A stretch of 64,000 bases of DNA, taken from positions 1,695,001 through 1,759,000 of the forward strand of contig NZ_JAAMNH020000001.1 of the NCBI RefSeq assembly GCF_011065935.2, written 5' to 3'. Position numbers and translations under genes: made by a program. Of the stretch, positions 42,372-52,472 are shown piece by piece. The notes beneath the pieces were generated by a model. The model was given only the letters and a program-made list of their open reading frames with translations, ran no database searches and was not told where the DNA came from. Numbering within the stretch: position 1 is the stretch's first letter; each line of letters starts with the position of its first letter. The DNA is from Clostridium estertheticum. Its GTDB lineage: Bacteria > Bacillota > Clostridia > Clostridiales > Clostridiaceae.

Positions 42372-44903
42372 TTAATCTTTAACTATCTGAATAATAGAAT
42401 TTTTTCTTATGTTATTGCGTTTTGAATTATTAAAAAACTTAACGATTTCCCACCAGCCAGTAGAAGCAGCACCAAGGATGCAGGCTAATATAGCGGTCTT
42501 AAAATTTAGTGCCACAGTTTTAAAAATAGGGTGGGCGGCTGGAATATACACTATGGAAAATAACATTACTAAGGCTAAGCTATTAATGTAAAATCTAGCC
42601 TTACTACCTTTTTCCTTGAAAATACTAATTAGATACTTAGTGTTAGATCTATTAACTAAGACTAAAACTACATTTCCAACTATTAGTACCATTAGCGAAA
42701 AGGTTCTTGCATAGTCTGCACTGAAACCTGAATCAACCATATAGTGAAAAGGTAAAAATGCTGCTAAAAACATTGTTGCACCCTGCAATATAACTTTTTT
42801 TGTTAAACCTCTTGTAAGCAGTGGTTCATCTGGCGAACGTGGGGGCTGATCCATTATATAATCTTCTGCGGGTTCACCTTCAAAAACTATAGAGCAGGTT
42901 GGATCCAAAATCAGCTCCAAAAGAACAATATGAACGGGTAGTAATATTTGTGGTAAGTTAAAAATAGGTGAAAATAATGCGAGGGCCATAATAGGAATAT
43001 GAATTATCATTATATATACCATAGCTTTACGAATGTTATCAAAAACCCTTCTACCATCCTCTATGGAGTGAACTATAGTTGTAAAATTATCGTCCATTAG
43101 AATCATATCCGCTGCTTCTTTCGCAACCTCTGTTCCTCTTTTTCCCATTGCAATACCTATATTAGCATTTTTTAGTGCTGGAGCATCATTTACTCCATCT
43201 CCAGTCATTGCAACAATTTCGCCATTCTTTTTAAGTGCCTTAACTATCTTCATTTTATGTTCTGGAATTACTCTTGAGAAAATATCACAATGGCTAACGG
43301 CTACGCAAAGTTCCTCATCCGTCATAATATCAATTTCATCTCCAGTAATAGCACAATTATTAAAATTAAGACCTATTTCAGTTCCTATGGCCATAGCTGT
43401 TTTAGAATAATCTCCTGTTATCATCATTACTCTTACGCCAGCTTTTTTACATACGGCTATTGCATCCTGTACACCATCTTTTGGTGGGTCCTGAAGTCCA
43501 ATTAATCCCCTAAAACATAAACTATATTGATCTAAATTATCATTAAGGGTATTAGTTATTAAATCTGCCAGTGCAAGAACTCTTAATCCCTTGTTAGCCA
43601 TAGTATCTATAGTATCTAAAATTTTAATTTCTTCATTTTGGGCTAAATTACATAAGGGTAGTATAGTTTCTGGGGAACCTTTAGCGGCTATATAGTAGGC
43701 AGCGTTTTCTTTATAAATATTTGCCATTCTTTTAGTTTTAGAATCAAAAGCAAATTTTTTAGCTAGCTCAAGCTTGTAAAGATCAGTTAAGTCTATTTTA
43801 TCTTTGCCAGTGTCTACTATAGCTTTTTCCATGGGGTCATAGGGATCTTTTTCACAAGCTAAAACTAAAAGCTTAGCTAAATCTTTATCCTGCATTTTAT
43901 CAGGGTCTATAAATCCATTGCTATATATAGTTTTTGCCCTCATTATGTTTTGTGTAATTGTTCCTGTTTTATCTACGCAAAGCACTGTGGTAGAACCTAA
44001 AGTTTCCACAGCAGGGATTTTTCGAATTAAGGTATTCTTTTTAGCTAGCCTAAAAGCGCCTAGTGATAAGAATATTGTAAGTACCACGGGGAATTCCTCT
44101 GGGATAATTGCCATAGCCAAGGTTACACCTGCAAGGATACTCTTGATAAATTCACCAGTATATATATAGGAAAAACCTATTACTATAATACATAGGATAA
44201 AACCGGCAATAGCTAGAGTTTTTACTAATTGAGATACCTTTTTTTGAAGAGGAGAAGGTTCTTCCTTTGTTTCACTTATTGCTTTCCCTATTTTCCCATA
44301 CTCAGTTTCAAAGCCTATTGTCTTTACTCTAGCGGTACATTTTCCAAAATTAGAAAGTGTACCTGCATATAAATAATCCTGTTTCCAATAGTCTTTTGAG
44401 GAGTCTACAGTTCCTATTGCTACCTTGTATACAGGCTCACTCTCACCAGTAAGGGAAGATTCATCAACTGAGAAGTTTGATTCCTCAATAACTTCACAAT
44501 CTGCAGGAATACGGTTTCCCTCGGATAAAAAAATTATATCACAAGGTACAAGCTCTGAGCTTTTGATTACATGTTTTTTGCCATTCCTCATTGCGGTAAC
44601 ATGGGGCGCGGTCAAATCTTTTAGCGCATCCATGGTCTTTTCGGTTTTCCATTCCTGAACGAAGGTTATGGTGGCAACAAAAAGAACAAAGATAAGCATT
44701 ATACTACCTTCGCGAGGTTCACCTAGTATAAAGTATAAGGTTGCGGCTCCTGCTAATAATAAAAACATAGGCTCTTTGAATACACTTAAAAATTTTAGTA
44801 TAGGATTAGACTTTTTAATTTTAATAAGTTCATTAAAACCATATTTCTCTCTAAGGACTTTTACCTCTTCATTATTCAAACCTACTAATGATTTATTTTC
44901 CAT
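42372..44903 (-). CDS. Cation-transporting P-type ATPase (P2, calcium-pump-like)
   Basis: This encodes 843 residues with N-terminal cation-ATPase domain, actuator motif LTGES, the phosphorylation site DKTGTITQN (Asp311), hinge MTGDGVNDAPALK and about ten membrane helices. The stretch IIPEEFPVVLT in the fourth helix resembles the calcium-binding PEGL-type site but reads PEEFP, so the ion is uncertain (Ca2+, Mg2+ or other). GAGGTG precedes the ATG. It is monocistronic with its own terminator. Confidence 0.93.
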   Translation of the reverse strand: MENKSLVGLNNEEVKVLREKYGFNELIKIKKSNPILKFLSVFKEPMFLLLAGAATLYFILGEPREGSIMLIFVLFVATITFVQEWKTEKTMDALKDLTAPHVTAMRNGKKHVIKSSELVPCDIIFLSEGNRIPADCEVIEESNFSVDESSLTGESEPVYKVAIGTVDSSKDYWKQDYLYAGTLSNFGKCTARVKTIGFETEYGKIGKAISETKEEPSPLQKKVSQLVKTLAIAGFILCIIVIGFSYIYTGEFIKSILAGVTLAMAIIPEEFPVVLTIFLSLGAFRLAKKNTLIRKIPAVETLGSTTVLCVDKTGTITQNIMRAKTIYSNGFIDPDKMQDKDLAKLLVLACEKDPYDPMEKAIVDTGKDKIDLTDLYKLELAKKFAFDSKTKRMANIYKENAAYYIAAKGSPETILPLCNLAQNEEIKILDTIDTMANKGLRVLALADLITNTLNDNLDQYSLCFRGLIGLQDPPKDGVQDAIAVCKKAGVRVMMITGDYSKTAMAIGTEIGLNFNNCAITGDEIDIMTDEELCVAVSHCDIFSRVIPEHKMKIVKALKKNGEIVAMTGDGVNDAPALKNANIGIAMGKRGTEVAKEAADMILMDDNFTTIVHSIEDGRRVFDNIRKAMVYIMIIHIPIMALALFSPIFNLPQILLPVHIVLLELILDPTCSIVFEGEPAEDYIMDQPPRSPDEPLLTRGLTKKVILQGATMFLAAFLPFHYMVDSGFSADYARTFSLMVLIVGNVVLVLVNRSNTKYLISIFKEKGSKARFYINSLALVMLFSIVYIPAAHPIFKTVALNFKTAILACILGAASTGWWEIVKFFNNSKRNNIRKNSIIQIVKD

Positions 44904-45142
44904 TTATTACACCTCATTATCAATTAATAATTAGTACATTAATTATTATATGCTACAAACGTAGAAATGTTAAGCGATTTTTAAAAATAATTGCAAGAAT
45001 AAGCATTATCAATTGAGAAATGATTATAGATATTAATGGGAATTAATTGTAAATAATATGCATTAATATATGATAATAATTATTAAATAAATGGAAGATC
45101 GAAAAATACTTTACAAAACATGGTTAAAGAAATATAATAAAG

Positions 45143-45156
45143 TGAGTAATCACTCA
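45143..45156. promoter_or_regulatory. Operator-like palindrome before the TetR gene
   Basis: TGAGTAATCACTCA, with 5-bp arms, lies 31 bp upstream of the TetR start, overlapping the probable promoter. Sites of the TGAGTGA/TCACTCA type are common for efflux-linked TetR proteins, so autoregulation is likely. Confidence 0.6.
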
Positions 45157-45186
45157 TTTTATACTATGGTGAAGGGAAGAAGATAA

Positions 45187-45798
45187 ATGGCTAAAGAAAA
45201 TAAAGAAGAAAAGATATTAGAATCCGCAATAGCGCTGTTTTCAAAAAAAGGATTTAGTGCAACAACTACTAGTGAGATCGCAAAAGATGCAGGGGTAGCT
45301 GAGGGGACGGTTTTTAGGTATTATAAAACAAAAAAACATCTTTTAATTAAAGTTATGAGTAAACTTATTGAGGTTATGAGTGAGGAGCTTATAGCAAATC
45401 CTGTGGGGAAAATTTTAAAAGATAATACCACTAAAGATGATGCAGATATATTAAAAATGCTACTCATGGACAGACTAGATGTGTTCAATAGATACTGGGA
45501 TATTATACAGGTTATTATTACTGAAATTCAGTTTCATGAGGATATTAGAGAAAGTTTTTTAAAAAATGTTGTATTTAAAGTTAAGGATGTATTAGGAGAA
45601 TTTATTGAAAGTGGCATTGCAAAAGGTCGATTTAAAGATTTTGATTCAATATTAGTTAGCAGAGCACTACTCGGAACTTTTATGGCATATATTATTCAAA
45701 AGAAAATTATGGGCGAAAATAAACAAGTTGGAAGTAAGCAAGAAGTAGATAAAATAATTGACTTATTCTTAAACGGACTTGCGGTAAATAAAATTTAA
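45187..45798 (+). CDS. TetR/AcrR-family regulator of an efflux operon
   Basis: This encodes 203 residues. The N-terminal helix-turn-helix (about 8-52; ALFSKKGFSATTTSEIAKDA, VFRYYKTKKHLL) is followed by an all-helical ligand/dimerisation domain. The start follows GAAGGGAAGA. It is the first gene of a probable operon with an HlyD-like lipoprotein, an ABC ATPase and an ABC-2 permease, with a palindrome ahead. It likely represses the operon until a toxic compound binds. Confidence 0.92.
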   Translation: MAKENKEEKILESAIALFSKKGFSATTTSEIAKDAGVAEGTVFRYYKTKKHLLIKVMSKLIEVMSEELIANPVGKILKDNTTKDDADILKMLLMDRLDVFNRYWDIIQVIITEIQFHEDIRESFLKNVVFKVKDVLGEFIESGIAKGRFKDFDSILVSRALLGTFMAYIIQKKIMGENKQVGSKQEVDKIIDLFLNGLAVNKI

Positions 45799-45830
45799 TA
45801 GTAAAAATATAATGCAAAAGGAGAAGTATA

Positions 45831-46583
45831 ATGAAAAAGATAAGTTTGACATTTATGAGTTTATTCCTAGTTTTTATGTTCACGGGATGTAGTACATCTA
45901 AAGCAGGAGAGGATAACAGGTATACTGCAACTGTTGAGAGTGATAGCTATAATATTTCTACAGAAGTAGGTGGTGTGATTAGTTCCATAAGTTTAGTGCA
46001 AGGACAAGAGCTAAAGCAGGGCGAAAAGACTGCACAGCTTGATACAAAACTATATGAGCTTCAAAAGAAGCAAGCAACTATAGCTTTAAATTCTGCAGTG
46101 CTTAAAAAAGACTCCTTGCCGAGCACGGCTACAGATAATATGATAAAACAAGCTGATAATGGAATTGAAGCATCACAAAATGCTGTGGACCTAGCTCAGC
46201 TTCAATTAGATAAAACTAATATAAAGAGTGGATTTAACGGCATAGTTACGGAGGTTTTTGTAAACAAAGGCGAAATGGTTGCACCAGGAATGAATATTGC
46301 CAAGGTAATAAATAATAGTGAAAAATTTGCTCAAATATATGTTGAAGAGTCCAAAAGACATGAAATTAAATTAGGCGAAGTCTTAGGTATTTATTTTAAT
46401 GAGAAGGAAATAGGCAGTGGAAAGATAACATTTATTTCACCTGTGTCAGAGTTTACGCCTAAAAATACTGAAACAAAAGCAGGAAAAGAAAAGACTGTGT
46501 TTCAAGTTAAGCTTTCAATGACAGATAATAAAAATATTGTGCCAGGAATGATGGTAGACGTAATGCTGAAAGCTGGTGAATAA
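45831..46583 (+). CDS. HlyD/membrane-fusion-type lipoprotein adaptor
   Basis: This encodes 250 residues with a lipoprotein signal and lipobox FTGC (Cys20). Two biotinyl-lipoyl-like half motifs flank a short helical hairpin (about 75-125), and a beta-barrel part follows (KINNSEKFAQIYVEES region misses nothing obvious). It belongs to the HlyD/YbhG-like adaptor family, coupling the ABC pump to the cell surface. Its stop lies just before the ATPase start, so the genes are coupled. Confidence 0.88.
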   Translation: MKKISLTFMSLFLVFMFTGCSTSKAGEDNRYTATVESDSYNISTEVGGVISSISLVQGQELKQGEKTAQLDTKLYELQKKQATIALNSAVLKKDSLPSTATDNMIKQADNGIEASQNAVDLAQLQLDKTNIKSGFNGIVTEVFVNKGEMVAPGMNIAKVINNSEKFAQIYVEESKRHEIKLGEVLGIYFNEKEIGSGKITFISPVSEFTPKNTETKAGKEKTVFQVKLSMTDNKNIVPGMMVDVMLKAGE

Positions 46584-46584
46584 T

Positions 46585-47367
46585 ATGGATATGGCAATAG
46601 AGGTAAATAATCTTACAAAAAAATTCGGGAACTTTGCTGCAGTTAATGATATTAGCTTTGAGGTACCGAAGGGGAAAATATTTGGTTTTTTAGGACCAAA
46701 TGGTTCGGGAAAATCCACTACTATTAGAATGCTCTGTGGGGTTCTAACTCCTAGCTCGGGCAGTGCTAAGGTTCTGGGCTATGATGTTTTTAAAGAGGGA
46801 GAAAAAATAAAACAGAATATTGGTTATATGTCTCAAAAATTCAGCTTATATGAAGAATTAACTGTAAATGAAAATCTGGATTTTTACGCAGGAATATATG
46901 GTCTAAGTAAAAAAGAAAGAGATGAGAGAAAGAAAGGAATAATAAAAATGGCAGGCCTTGTAGGGCGGGAAAAAACTATGACTAAAAATCTATCAGGTGG
47001 ATGGAAACAGCGTCTGGCTTTAGGTTGCGCACTAATCCATAAACCAAAGCTATTAGTATTAGATGAGCCTACAGCTGGAGTGGACCCAGTTTCAAGAAGG
47101 GTATTTTGGCAAATAATTTATTCCCTTGCAAACCGTGGAATAACAGTGCTGGTTACAACACATTATATGGATGAGGCAGCTAGTTGTGATATGGTAAGCT
47201 TTATTTTTAACGGTAAAATTATTGCAAGTGGAACTCCAAAGGAGCTAATTGAAAAAGAAGGGGTAAATAATTTAGAAGATGTTTTTATAAAATATGTTGA
47301 AAAAGAGAGCAATGAGAAAATTGAAAGCTCTTTTGAAGATATTAAATTTGCTCTGGGAGAGGAGTAA
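46585..47367 (+). CDS. ABC transporter ATP-binding protein (drug-export type)
   Basis: This encodes 260 residues with Walker A GPNGSGKST (37-45), Q-loop MSQKFSLY, signature LSGGWKQR, Walker B LLVLDEP and the switch His in VTTHYMDEA. It powers the ABC-2 permease encoded next. The start lies one base after the adaptor's stop codon. Related to YbhF-type exporters of cationic drugs; the substrate is unknown. Confidence 0.93.
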   Translation: MDMAIEVNNLTKKFGNFAAVNDISFEVPKGKIFGFLGPNGSGKSTTIRMLCGVLTPSSGSAKVLGYDVFKEGEKIKQNIGYMSQKFSLYEELTVNENLDFYAGIYGLSKKERDERKKGIIKMAGLVGREKTMTKNLSGGWKQRLALGCALIHKPKLLVLDEPTAGVDPVSRRVFWQIIYSLANRGITVLVTTHYMDEAASCDMVSFIFNGKIIASGTPKELIEKEGVNNLEDVFIKYVEKESNEKIESSFEDIKFALGEE

Positions 47368-47373
47368 TAGATT

Positions 47374-48504
47374 ATGAATATGCAGAGATTTATTTCAATA
47401 ATTAAAAAGGAATTTATTCAAATTAAAAGAGATAAGGCTAGTTTTGGAATAGCAATTATGATGCCTATTATGATGATGGTGCTTTTCGGATATGCTGTCA
47501 CTACAGAGCTGGATAATATATCTACAGCAGTAATAGATCAAAACCATACTAAAGAGAGTAGAGAATTTATAAAGAGTTTTGAAAATACAGGATATTTTAA
47601 AATAACTAGTGAAGAAAATAACATAGAAAGTGTTCAGAGCGCCATAGATAGCGGACTGGTTCATGCAGCAATAATAATTCCTCCAGATTATAGCAGTAAA
47701 ATACTAAAAGGGGAAAAGCCCGCAGTACAATTTCTAATTGATGGCTCAGACCCAACTACAGCTAGAACAGTTTTTAGTAGTGGGGTTTTAACAGGAGAAA
47801 GATATGGTGTTAAATTCTGGAGTAAGTCCATGGAGAAGTATCCGAGTAAAGCATCAATAGGAGGAGTAGAGGTTAATACTAGAGTACTCTATAATCCTAG
47901 TCTGCGAAATCAAAACTTTGTAATTCCAGGCCTTGTAGGACTAATAATGCAGAATATAACTATATTATTAACAGCCTTTGCCTTAGTTAGAGAGAGGGAG
48001 AGAGGAACTATTGAGCAGTTAATGGTTTCGCCAGTGACAGCTCCAGAATTAATACTCGGAAAACTTGTACCATACGTTGTCATTGGGTATTTAGATTTTA
48101 TTTTTGCACTGTCCTTAGGCGTAGGATGGTTCTCAGTACCTGTTATGGGGAGTTTGCCCCTGTTATTATTTTTAGGCTTAGGATTTGTTATTTGTGCACT
48201 AGCTATAGGAATTCTAATATCTACTGCCGCAAAAACACAACTTCAAGCAATGCAGCTTAGTTTCCTAGTTCTACTTCCAAGCATTCTTTTGTCTGGTTTT
48301 ATTTTCCCAAGAGAATCAATGCCAAAAATAATTCAGTTTTTAGGTAGTATTATACCACTTACTTATTTCTTGAATATTTTAAGAGGCATTATACTCAAGG
48401 GAGTAGGAATGGAAGTGATGTATAAGGATGTGTTTATTCTATTTTCTATAGGATTAATTTTATTAACATTAAGCATAGTTCAATTTAGAAAAACATTAGA
48501 TTAA
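47374..48504 (+). CDS. ABC-2 type permease (YbhS/YbhR-like)
   Basis: This encodes 376 residues with one N-terminal helix (about 24-43), an extracellular domain of roughly 130 residues, and five C-terminal helices. The signature RERERGTIEQLMVSPV lies in the cytoplasmic loop of the membrane half. A single permease is present, so it must form a homodimer with the preceding ATPase. A terminator follows. Confidence 0.92.
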   Translation: MNMQRFISIIKKEFIQIKRDKASFGIAIMMPIMMMVLFGYAVTTELDNISTAVIDQNHTKESREFIKSFENTGYFKITSEENNIESVQSAIDSGLVHAAIIIPPDYSSKILKGEKPAVQFLIDGSDPTTARTVFSSGVLTGERYGVKFWSKSMEKYPSKASIGGVEVNTRVLYNPSLRNQNFVIPGLVGLIMQNITILLTAFALVRERERGTIEQLMVSPVTAPELILGKLVPYVVIGYLDFIFALSLGVGWFSVPVMGSLPLLLFLGLGFVICALAIGILISTAAKTQLQAMQLSFLVLLPSILLSGFIFPRESMPKIIQFLGSIIPLTYFLNILRGIILKGVGMEVMYKDVFILFSIGLILLTLSIVQFRKTLD

Positions 48505-48527
48505 GAGAAAAATTATAAATCATAAAT

Positions 48528-48564
48528 GAAAGTGCTAATTCACAGAGTTAGCACTTATTCTTTA
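48528..48564. terminator. Bidirectional terminator
   Basis: AAGTGCTAA and TTAGCACTT arms with a 9-nt loop lie between the converging efflux operon and EamA transporter gene. Confidence 0.88.
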
Positions 48565-48578
48565 TTATAATAAGAACG

Positions 48579-49457
48579 CTAATTTTTTTGGCATATATAC
48601 ACTCCTGTAATTATAAGAAGGGCAGTAAAAACCTTTACCGCTGATATACTTTCTTTTAATATAGTTACTGAAAGTATAATAGAAAAAATAGGTACTAAAT
48701 TAATGAAGATTGAAGTTTTGCTTGGACCTATTTGTTTAATGGAGATTTGCTGAACTAAATATCCTATAACAGATGCAAATATACTCATATATACCACGGC
48801 TAAAAATGAGTAGTAGGGAACTTGATTTATAAAGGTCCAAGGCCTTTCATATATAACAAAAGGAATTAAAAAAATGGTACAAAATAAAAAACTATAGAAG
48901 GTTAGTATTAGGGGAGAAAATTTATGCAAAACCACCTTACTAAAAACAGAATAGGCAGCCCACAAACAAACAGCTATAAACATTAATAAATCACCTTTGT
49001 TTAAGGATAGGGTTTGCATTGTGGATAGGTTTGCATTCGTTATAGTTAAAAAAACACCTGTAAATGATAAAATTATTCCAATAGCTCTTTTAAAGGTTAT
49101 TTTATCCTTCAAAAATATAATACATAAAATTGCTGTTATTATGGGATTTGTGGCTCCTATTAGTGAAGAATTTATTGCAGTTGTATATTTTAAGGCAGTA
49201 AAAAAGAAAACATGATACCCAAACATTCCAACTATACCTGTAAATAAAAATATAGGGATATCTTTTTTAGTTAATTGATAATTGCTTTTGTCTTTAGATT
49301 TTAATACAAAATAAAGAATAGTGGTGGCAATAAAGAACCTTAAAAAAGTCAAAGTGAAGGTTGGAATAAAAGGTACGGAAAGTTTTCCAGCAATAAATGC
49401 CCCTGACCAAAAGAACGCAGATAAAACCATTAATAAATAAATCTTTCTGTTTGACAT
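48579..49457 (-). CDS. EamA/DMT-superfamily transporter
   Basis: This encodes 292 residues with ten membrane helices arranged as two EamA repeats (about 5-140 and 150-290), including SAFFWSGAFIAGKL and the repeat-2 AVCLWAAYSVFSK. These are drug/metabolite exporters with diverse substrates. AAGGAG precedes the ATG. No neighbour suggests a substrate. Confidence 0.9.
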   Translation of the reverse strand: MSNRKIYLLMVLSAFFWSGAFIAGKLSVPFIPTFTLTFLRFFIATTILYFVLKSKDKSNYQLTKKDIPIFLFTGIVGMFGYHVFFFTALKYTTAINSSLIGATNPIITAILCIIFLKDKITFKRAIGIILSFTGVFLTITNANLSTMQTLSLNKGDLLMFIAVCLWAAYSVFSKVVLHKFSPLILTFYSFLFCTIFLIPFVIYERPWTFINQVPYYSFLAVVYMSIFASVIGYLVQQISIKQIGPSKTSIFINLVPIFSIILSVTILKESISAVKVFTALLIITGVYICQKN

Positions 49458-49747
49458 AAAACAACTCCTTATTATGAGGATATATGCGACTACTATTTTA
49501 AGTAAAACATATGTGCTTAAAAAAAATAAACATTAAATATTTTATAAATTATACTGTTAATGTTACTACTTTTTAACCTATTTTGACAGATAATTATAAA
49601 AAGAATGGATGCATGTTGAAAAGTAGAAAGGCAATGCACATATATTATGTTAAATATTTGAAACCTAGAATAATATTCAGTATAATTGAAGGAGGACACA
49701 GAATAGTGTTTGAAAGCGATGTTTTATAAAGATAGGGGGTCTTGTAA
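49458..49747. other. Divergent intergenic region
   Basis: This spacer between the EamA gene and the glycosidase gene must hold both promoters. TTTTGACAGAT near 49581 is a possible -35 on the plus strand. No other feature was recognised. Confidence 0.4.
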
Positions 49748-51019
49748 TTGTTTAAAAAATCTACTCTAATTCTAGTGTTAATATTGCTTATGCCGATTAT
49801 GTCTGGTTGTAATATAATTAAGAAGGTTAACAATCAAAATGTAAATAATACTGTAGTACAGGATGAGGCAACAAAAGATAATGATTCACAAGATTTAGAA
49901 GTGATACCAGAGCCTCAAAAAATAGATCCAATCATAGAGCAAATAAGTAAAATGACTATAGATGAGAAGATAGGACAAATGCTTGTAGTTGGAATTGAGG
50001 GCTATGACTTAAATGTGAATACTAAAAGTCTCCTAGAAAAGTCTAAGGTAGGTGGAGTTATATTATTTTCAAATAATGTTCAAGATACAAGTCAGCTTCT
50101 TAGTCTACTGAATTCATTAAAAAGTGAAAATCTACAAAATAAAATACCACTATTTTTGTCTATTGATGAAGAGGGTGGTAGAGTAACAAGAATGCCTATG
50201 GAGTTTAAAAAATTTCCAACCAATAAAGCAATAGGAAAAATAAATGATGAGACACTATCGTATAAGATAGGTGCTACAATAGCCTATGAGATAGGCTCCT
50301 TTGGCTTTAATATGAACTTTGCACCGATTCTTGATGTTAACAGTAATCCAAAGAATCCAGTCATAGGGGACAGGTCTTTTGGATCAAATGTAAATATAGT
50401 AAGCAGCTTAGGGATTCAAACTATGAAGGGAATTCAATCGCAAAATATTATACCTGTAGTGAAACATTTTCCTGGACATGGAGATACCTCTGTAGATTCT
50501 CATATGGGATTACCATCTGTAAATAATGATTTAAAAAGGTTAAAGAGTTTTGAGCTAATACCTTTTGCAGAAGCAATAAAAAATAATGCGGATGCAGTAA
50601 TGATTGCACATATACTTTTACCTAAGATAGATAGTGAAAATCCATCTTCATTGTCAAAAATAATTATTACTGATATCTTAAGAACTGACCTTAAGTTTAA
50701 TGGTGTTATAATCACTGATGATATGACTATGGGTGCTATAATAAAAAACTATAATATTGGCCAAGCTGCTGTTAAATCAGTAAAGGCAGGAACTGATATA
50801 GTGCTTGTGTGTCATGGCTATGATAATGAAGTAGCGGTAATTAATGCGATGAAAAGCGCAGTATCAAAGGGAGAAATATCTAAGCAAAGCATAGATCAAA
50901 GTGTTTATAGAATACTTAGTCTAAAGAAAAAATATAAATTGAAAGATGAAATAATAAAATCTGTAGATGTTGATGGTATAAATAATAAAATATATGAGGT
51001 GCTAAAAAATAATTTTTAA
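49748..51019 (+). CDS. nagZ: Glycoside hydrolase family 3 lipoprotein (NagZ-like beta-N-acetylhexosaminidase)
   Basis: This encodes 423 residues with a signal peptide and lipobox MSGC (Cys21). It has a GH3 domain with DEEGGRVTRMP, GDRSFGS, the hallmark KHFPGHGDTSVDSH (catalytic-acid His) and the nucleophile Asp in ITDDMTMGA. It would release N-acetylglucosamine from muropeptides outside the cell in wall recycling. The TTG start follows GGGGG. A bidirectional terminator follows. Confidence 0.93.
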   Translation: MFKKSTLILVLILLMPIMSGCNIIKKVNNQNVNNTVVQDEATKDNDSQDLEVIPEPQKIDPIIEQISKMTIDEKIGQMLVVGIEGYDLNVNTKSLLEKSKVGGVILFSNNVQDTSQLLSLLNSLKSENLQNKIPLFLSIDEEGGRVTRMPMEFKKFPTNKAIGKINDETLSYKIGATIAYEIGSFGFNMNFAPILDVNSNPKNPVIGDRSFGSNVNIVSSLGIQTMKGIQSQNIIPVVKHFPGHGDTSVDSHMGLPSVNNDLKRLKSFELIPFAEAIKNNADAVMIAHILLPKIDSENPSSLSKIIITDILRTDLKFNGVIITDDMTMGAIIKNYNIGQAAVKSVKAGTDIVLVCHGYDNEVAVINAMKSAVSKGEISKQSIDQSVYRILSLKKKYKLKDEIIKSVDVDGINNKIYEVLKNNF

Positions 51020-51039
51020 AATCTTATAAGAAAATATCA

Positions 51040-51072
51040 AAAATAAGGGTACCAATTTGGTACCCTTATTTT
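51040..51072. terminator. Bidirectional terminator
   Basis: AATAAGGGTACCA and TGGTACCCTTATT arms lie between the convergent glycosidase and amidase genes, with T-runs on both strands. The hairpin overlaps the amidase stop. Confidence 0.9.
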
Positions 51073-52289
51073 AAATGTATTAAGTAAAAATTAATATTTT
51101 TATCTCCCCAGCCTAAGTCCCAAGGTACATGATATCTATCGATGGTGTGTGTGTTAACAAGAGGGTAACCATGAGAATCAAAACCTGTTACTATAGCAAA
51201 ATGATCTATATCTCTACCTTTGGCATAACAAATGAGATCTCCTATATCCAATTTTTGTACTGCACCACATGGGTACCCAGGAATGGGCGAAATTAACTCT
51301 TTAAATGTCCCTTTTCCTAGTAATTTTCCTCTACCACTATAAAGCAAATAGTTCTTAAAGGCATCGGCATTAACCCAGGCTGAGCTTCCGTCAGCTCCAC
51401 CGTATTTTTTGTAAGTACAGTGCCAAGCACCATCAAATCGTAGACCACCACCTTCACTATCTCCTATTGATTGAGATACGTAATTAGTACAATTTCCACC
51501 AATGCCTGTATAATTTGTGTACTTTTTATTATATTTTGTTAAACTTTCGCTAGCCCAGGGTATTCCACAGTATTTATCTGCATATTTAACAGCATTTATT
51601 TTGTTATAATGACCTTTGGGAATAGCCTTTACTTCAGATGGTATTTTAGTACAATTACCTAGGGTATAAATAGGTTCTTTGTCAACATCAAGCTTCATGT
51701 CTTTTAATTCTCCCAAATAAGACTTCAGAGCATCTTCAAAACAATCTAAATACCAATCAGAATAAATTATCCATTTATCACCATTTTTTATCAATTCCAT
51801 TGAGTGTGTTAATCCTACTCCAAAAACATTTGTAGTAGGGGTTACATCATTTTTATAAGTATACTGGAATTTATAATATTCATCCACTAATAAGCGAAGA
51901 CCTCTTTGGGTTGTAGTTATTTTTCTCACGTTAGGTGTAGATTCAACTTTTATAAAATTCATACCTCTTTGACTTGACCAATCATTAAAATATTTGAATC
52001 TTTTAATTTCATGCTCTAAACTCCACTTTCCAAGTTTTTGAGATGCATCATAATAACTAGGAAGATTAGTAAGGTCTTTAGTAATAAACATGGAACAACG
52101 ATCATTATAAATATTTTCTAGCACTTTTGTAATTTCAGTTTTATCAGGAGGTATTAAAGCCATTGTAGGAATAGCTATATTTTTATTAGTGTAGAAATTA
52201 TCCGATTTATAGTAAAACAAACATAATAATAATAAAGTAAAAGATAAAATAATAATAGGCATACATTTTTTGTGAATAATAATTCTCAT
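51066..52289 (-). CDS. Secreted protein with putative amidase domain (Amidase_6)
   Basis: This encodes about 407 residues: an N-terminal membrane anchor or signal (about 9-30), a region of about 200 residues, then an Amidase_6-like domain (about 225-407). The cysteine motif GGNCTNYVSQ is followed by WHC and then GDLICYAKGRDIDHFAIVTG with a probable catalytic His. This NlpC-like fold is found in clostridial cell-surface hydrolases. The ATG at 52289 follows GGAGG at a wide spacing. Confidence 0.83.
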   Translation of the reverse strand: MRIIIHKKCMPIIILSFTLLLLCLFYYKSDNFYTNKNIAIPTMALIPPDKTEITKVLENIYNDRCSMFITKDLTNLPSYYDASQKLGKWSLEHEIKRFKYFNDWSSQRGMNFIKVESTPNVRKITTTQRGLRLLVDEYYKFQYTYKNDVTPTTNVFGVGLTHSMELIKNGDKWIIYSDWYLDCFEDALKSYLGELKDMKLDVDKEPIYTLGNCTKIPSEVKAIPKGHYNKINAVKYADKYCGIPWASESLTKYNKKYTNYTGIGGNCTNYVSQSIGDSEGGGLRFDGAWHCTYKKYGGADGSSAWVNADAFKNYLLYSGRGKLLGKGTFKELISPIPGYPCGAVQKLDIGDLICYAKGRDIDHFAIVTGFDSHGYPLVNTHTIDRYHVPWDLGWGDKNINFYLIHLK

Positions 52290-52472
52290 AGATTTATGCA
52301 CCTCCAAGTTATGTAAATAATAAAATAAGCACTAATTTAGTATTCCACATTAATAAGATTTCTTGCAAAAATAATTTATGATTTACTTTGAAATCTTGGA
52401 AAGTTATTCATCAAAATAAATTTTATTAATATACTTAATAATGAAAATTAATTTTTGTGAGGTAACTTATGT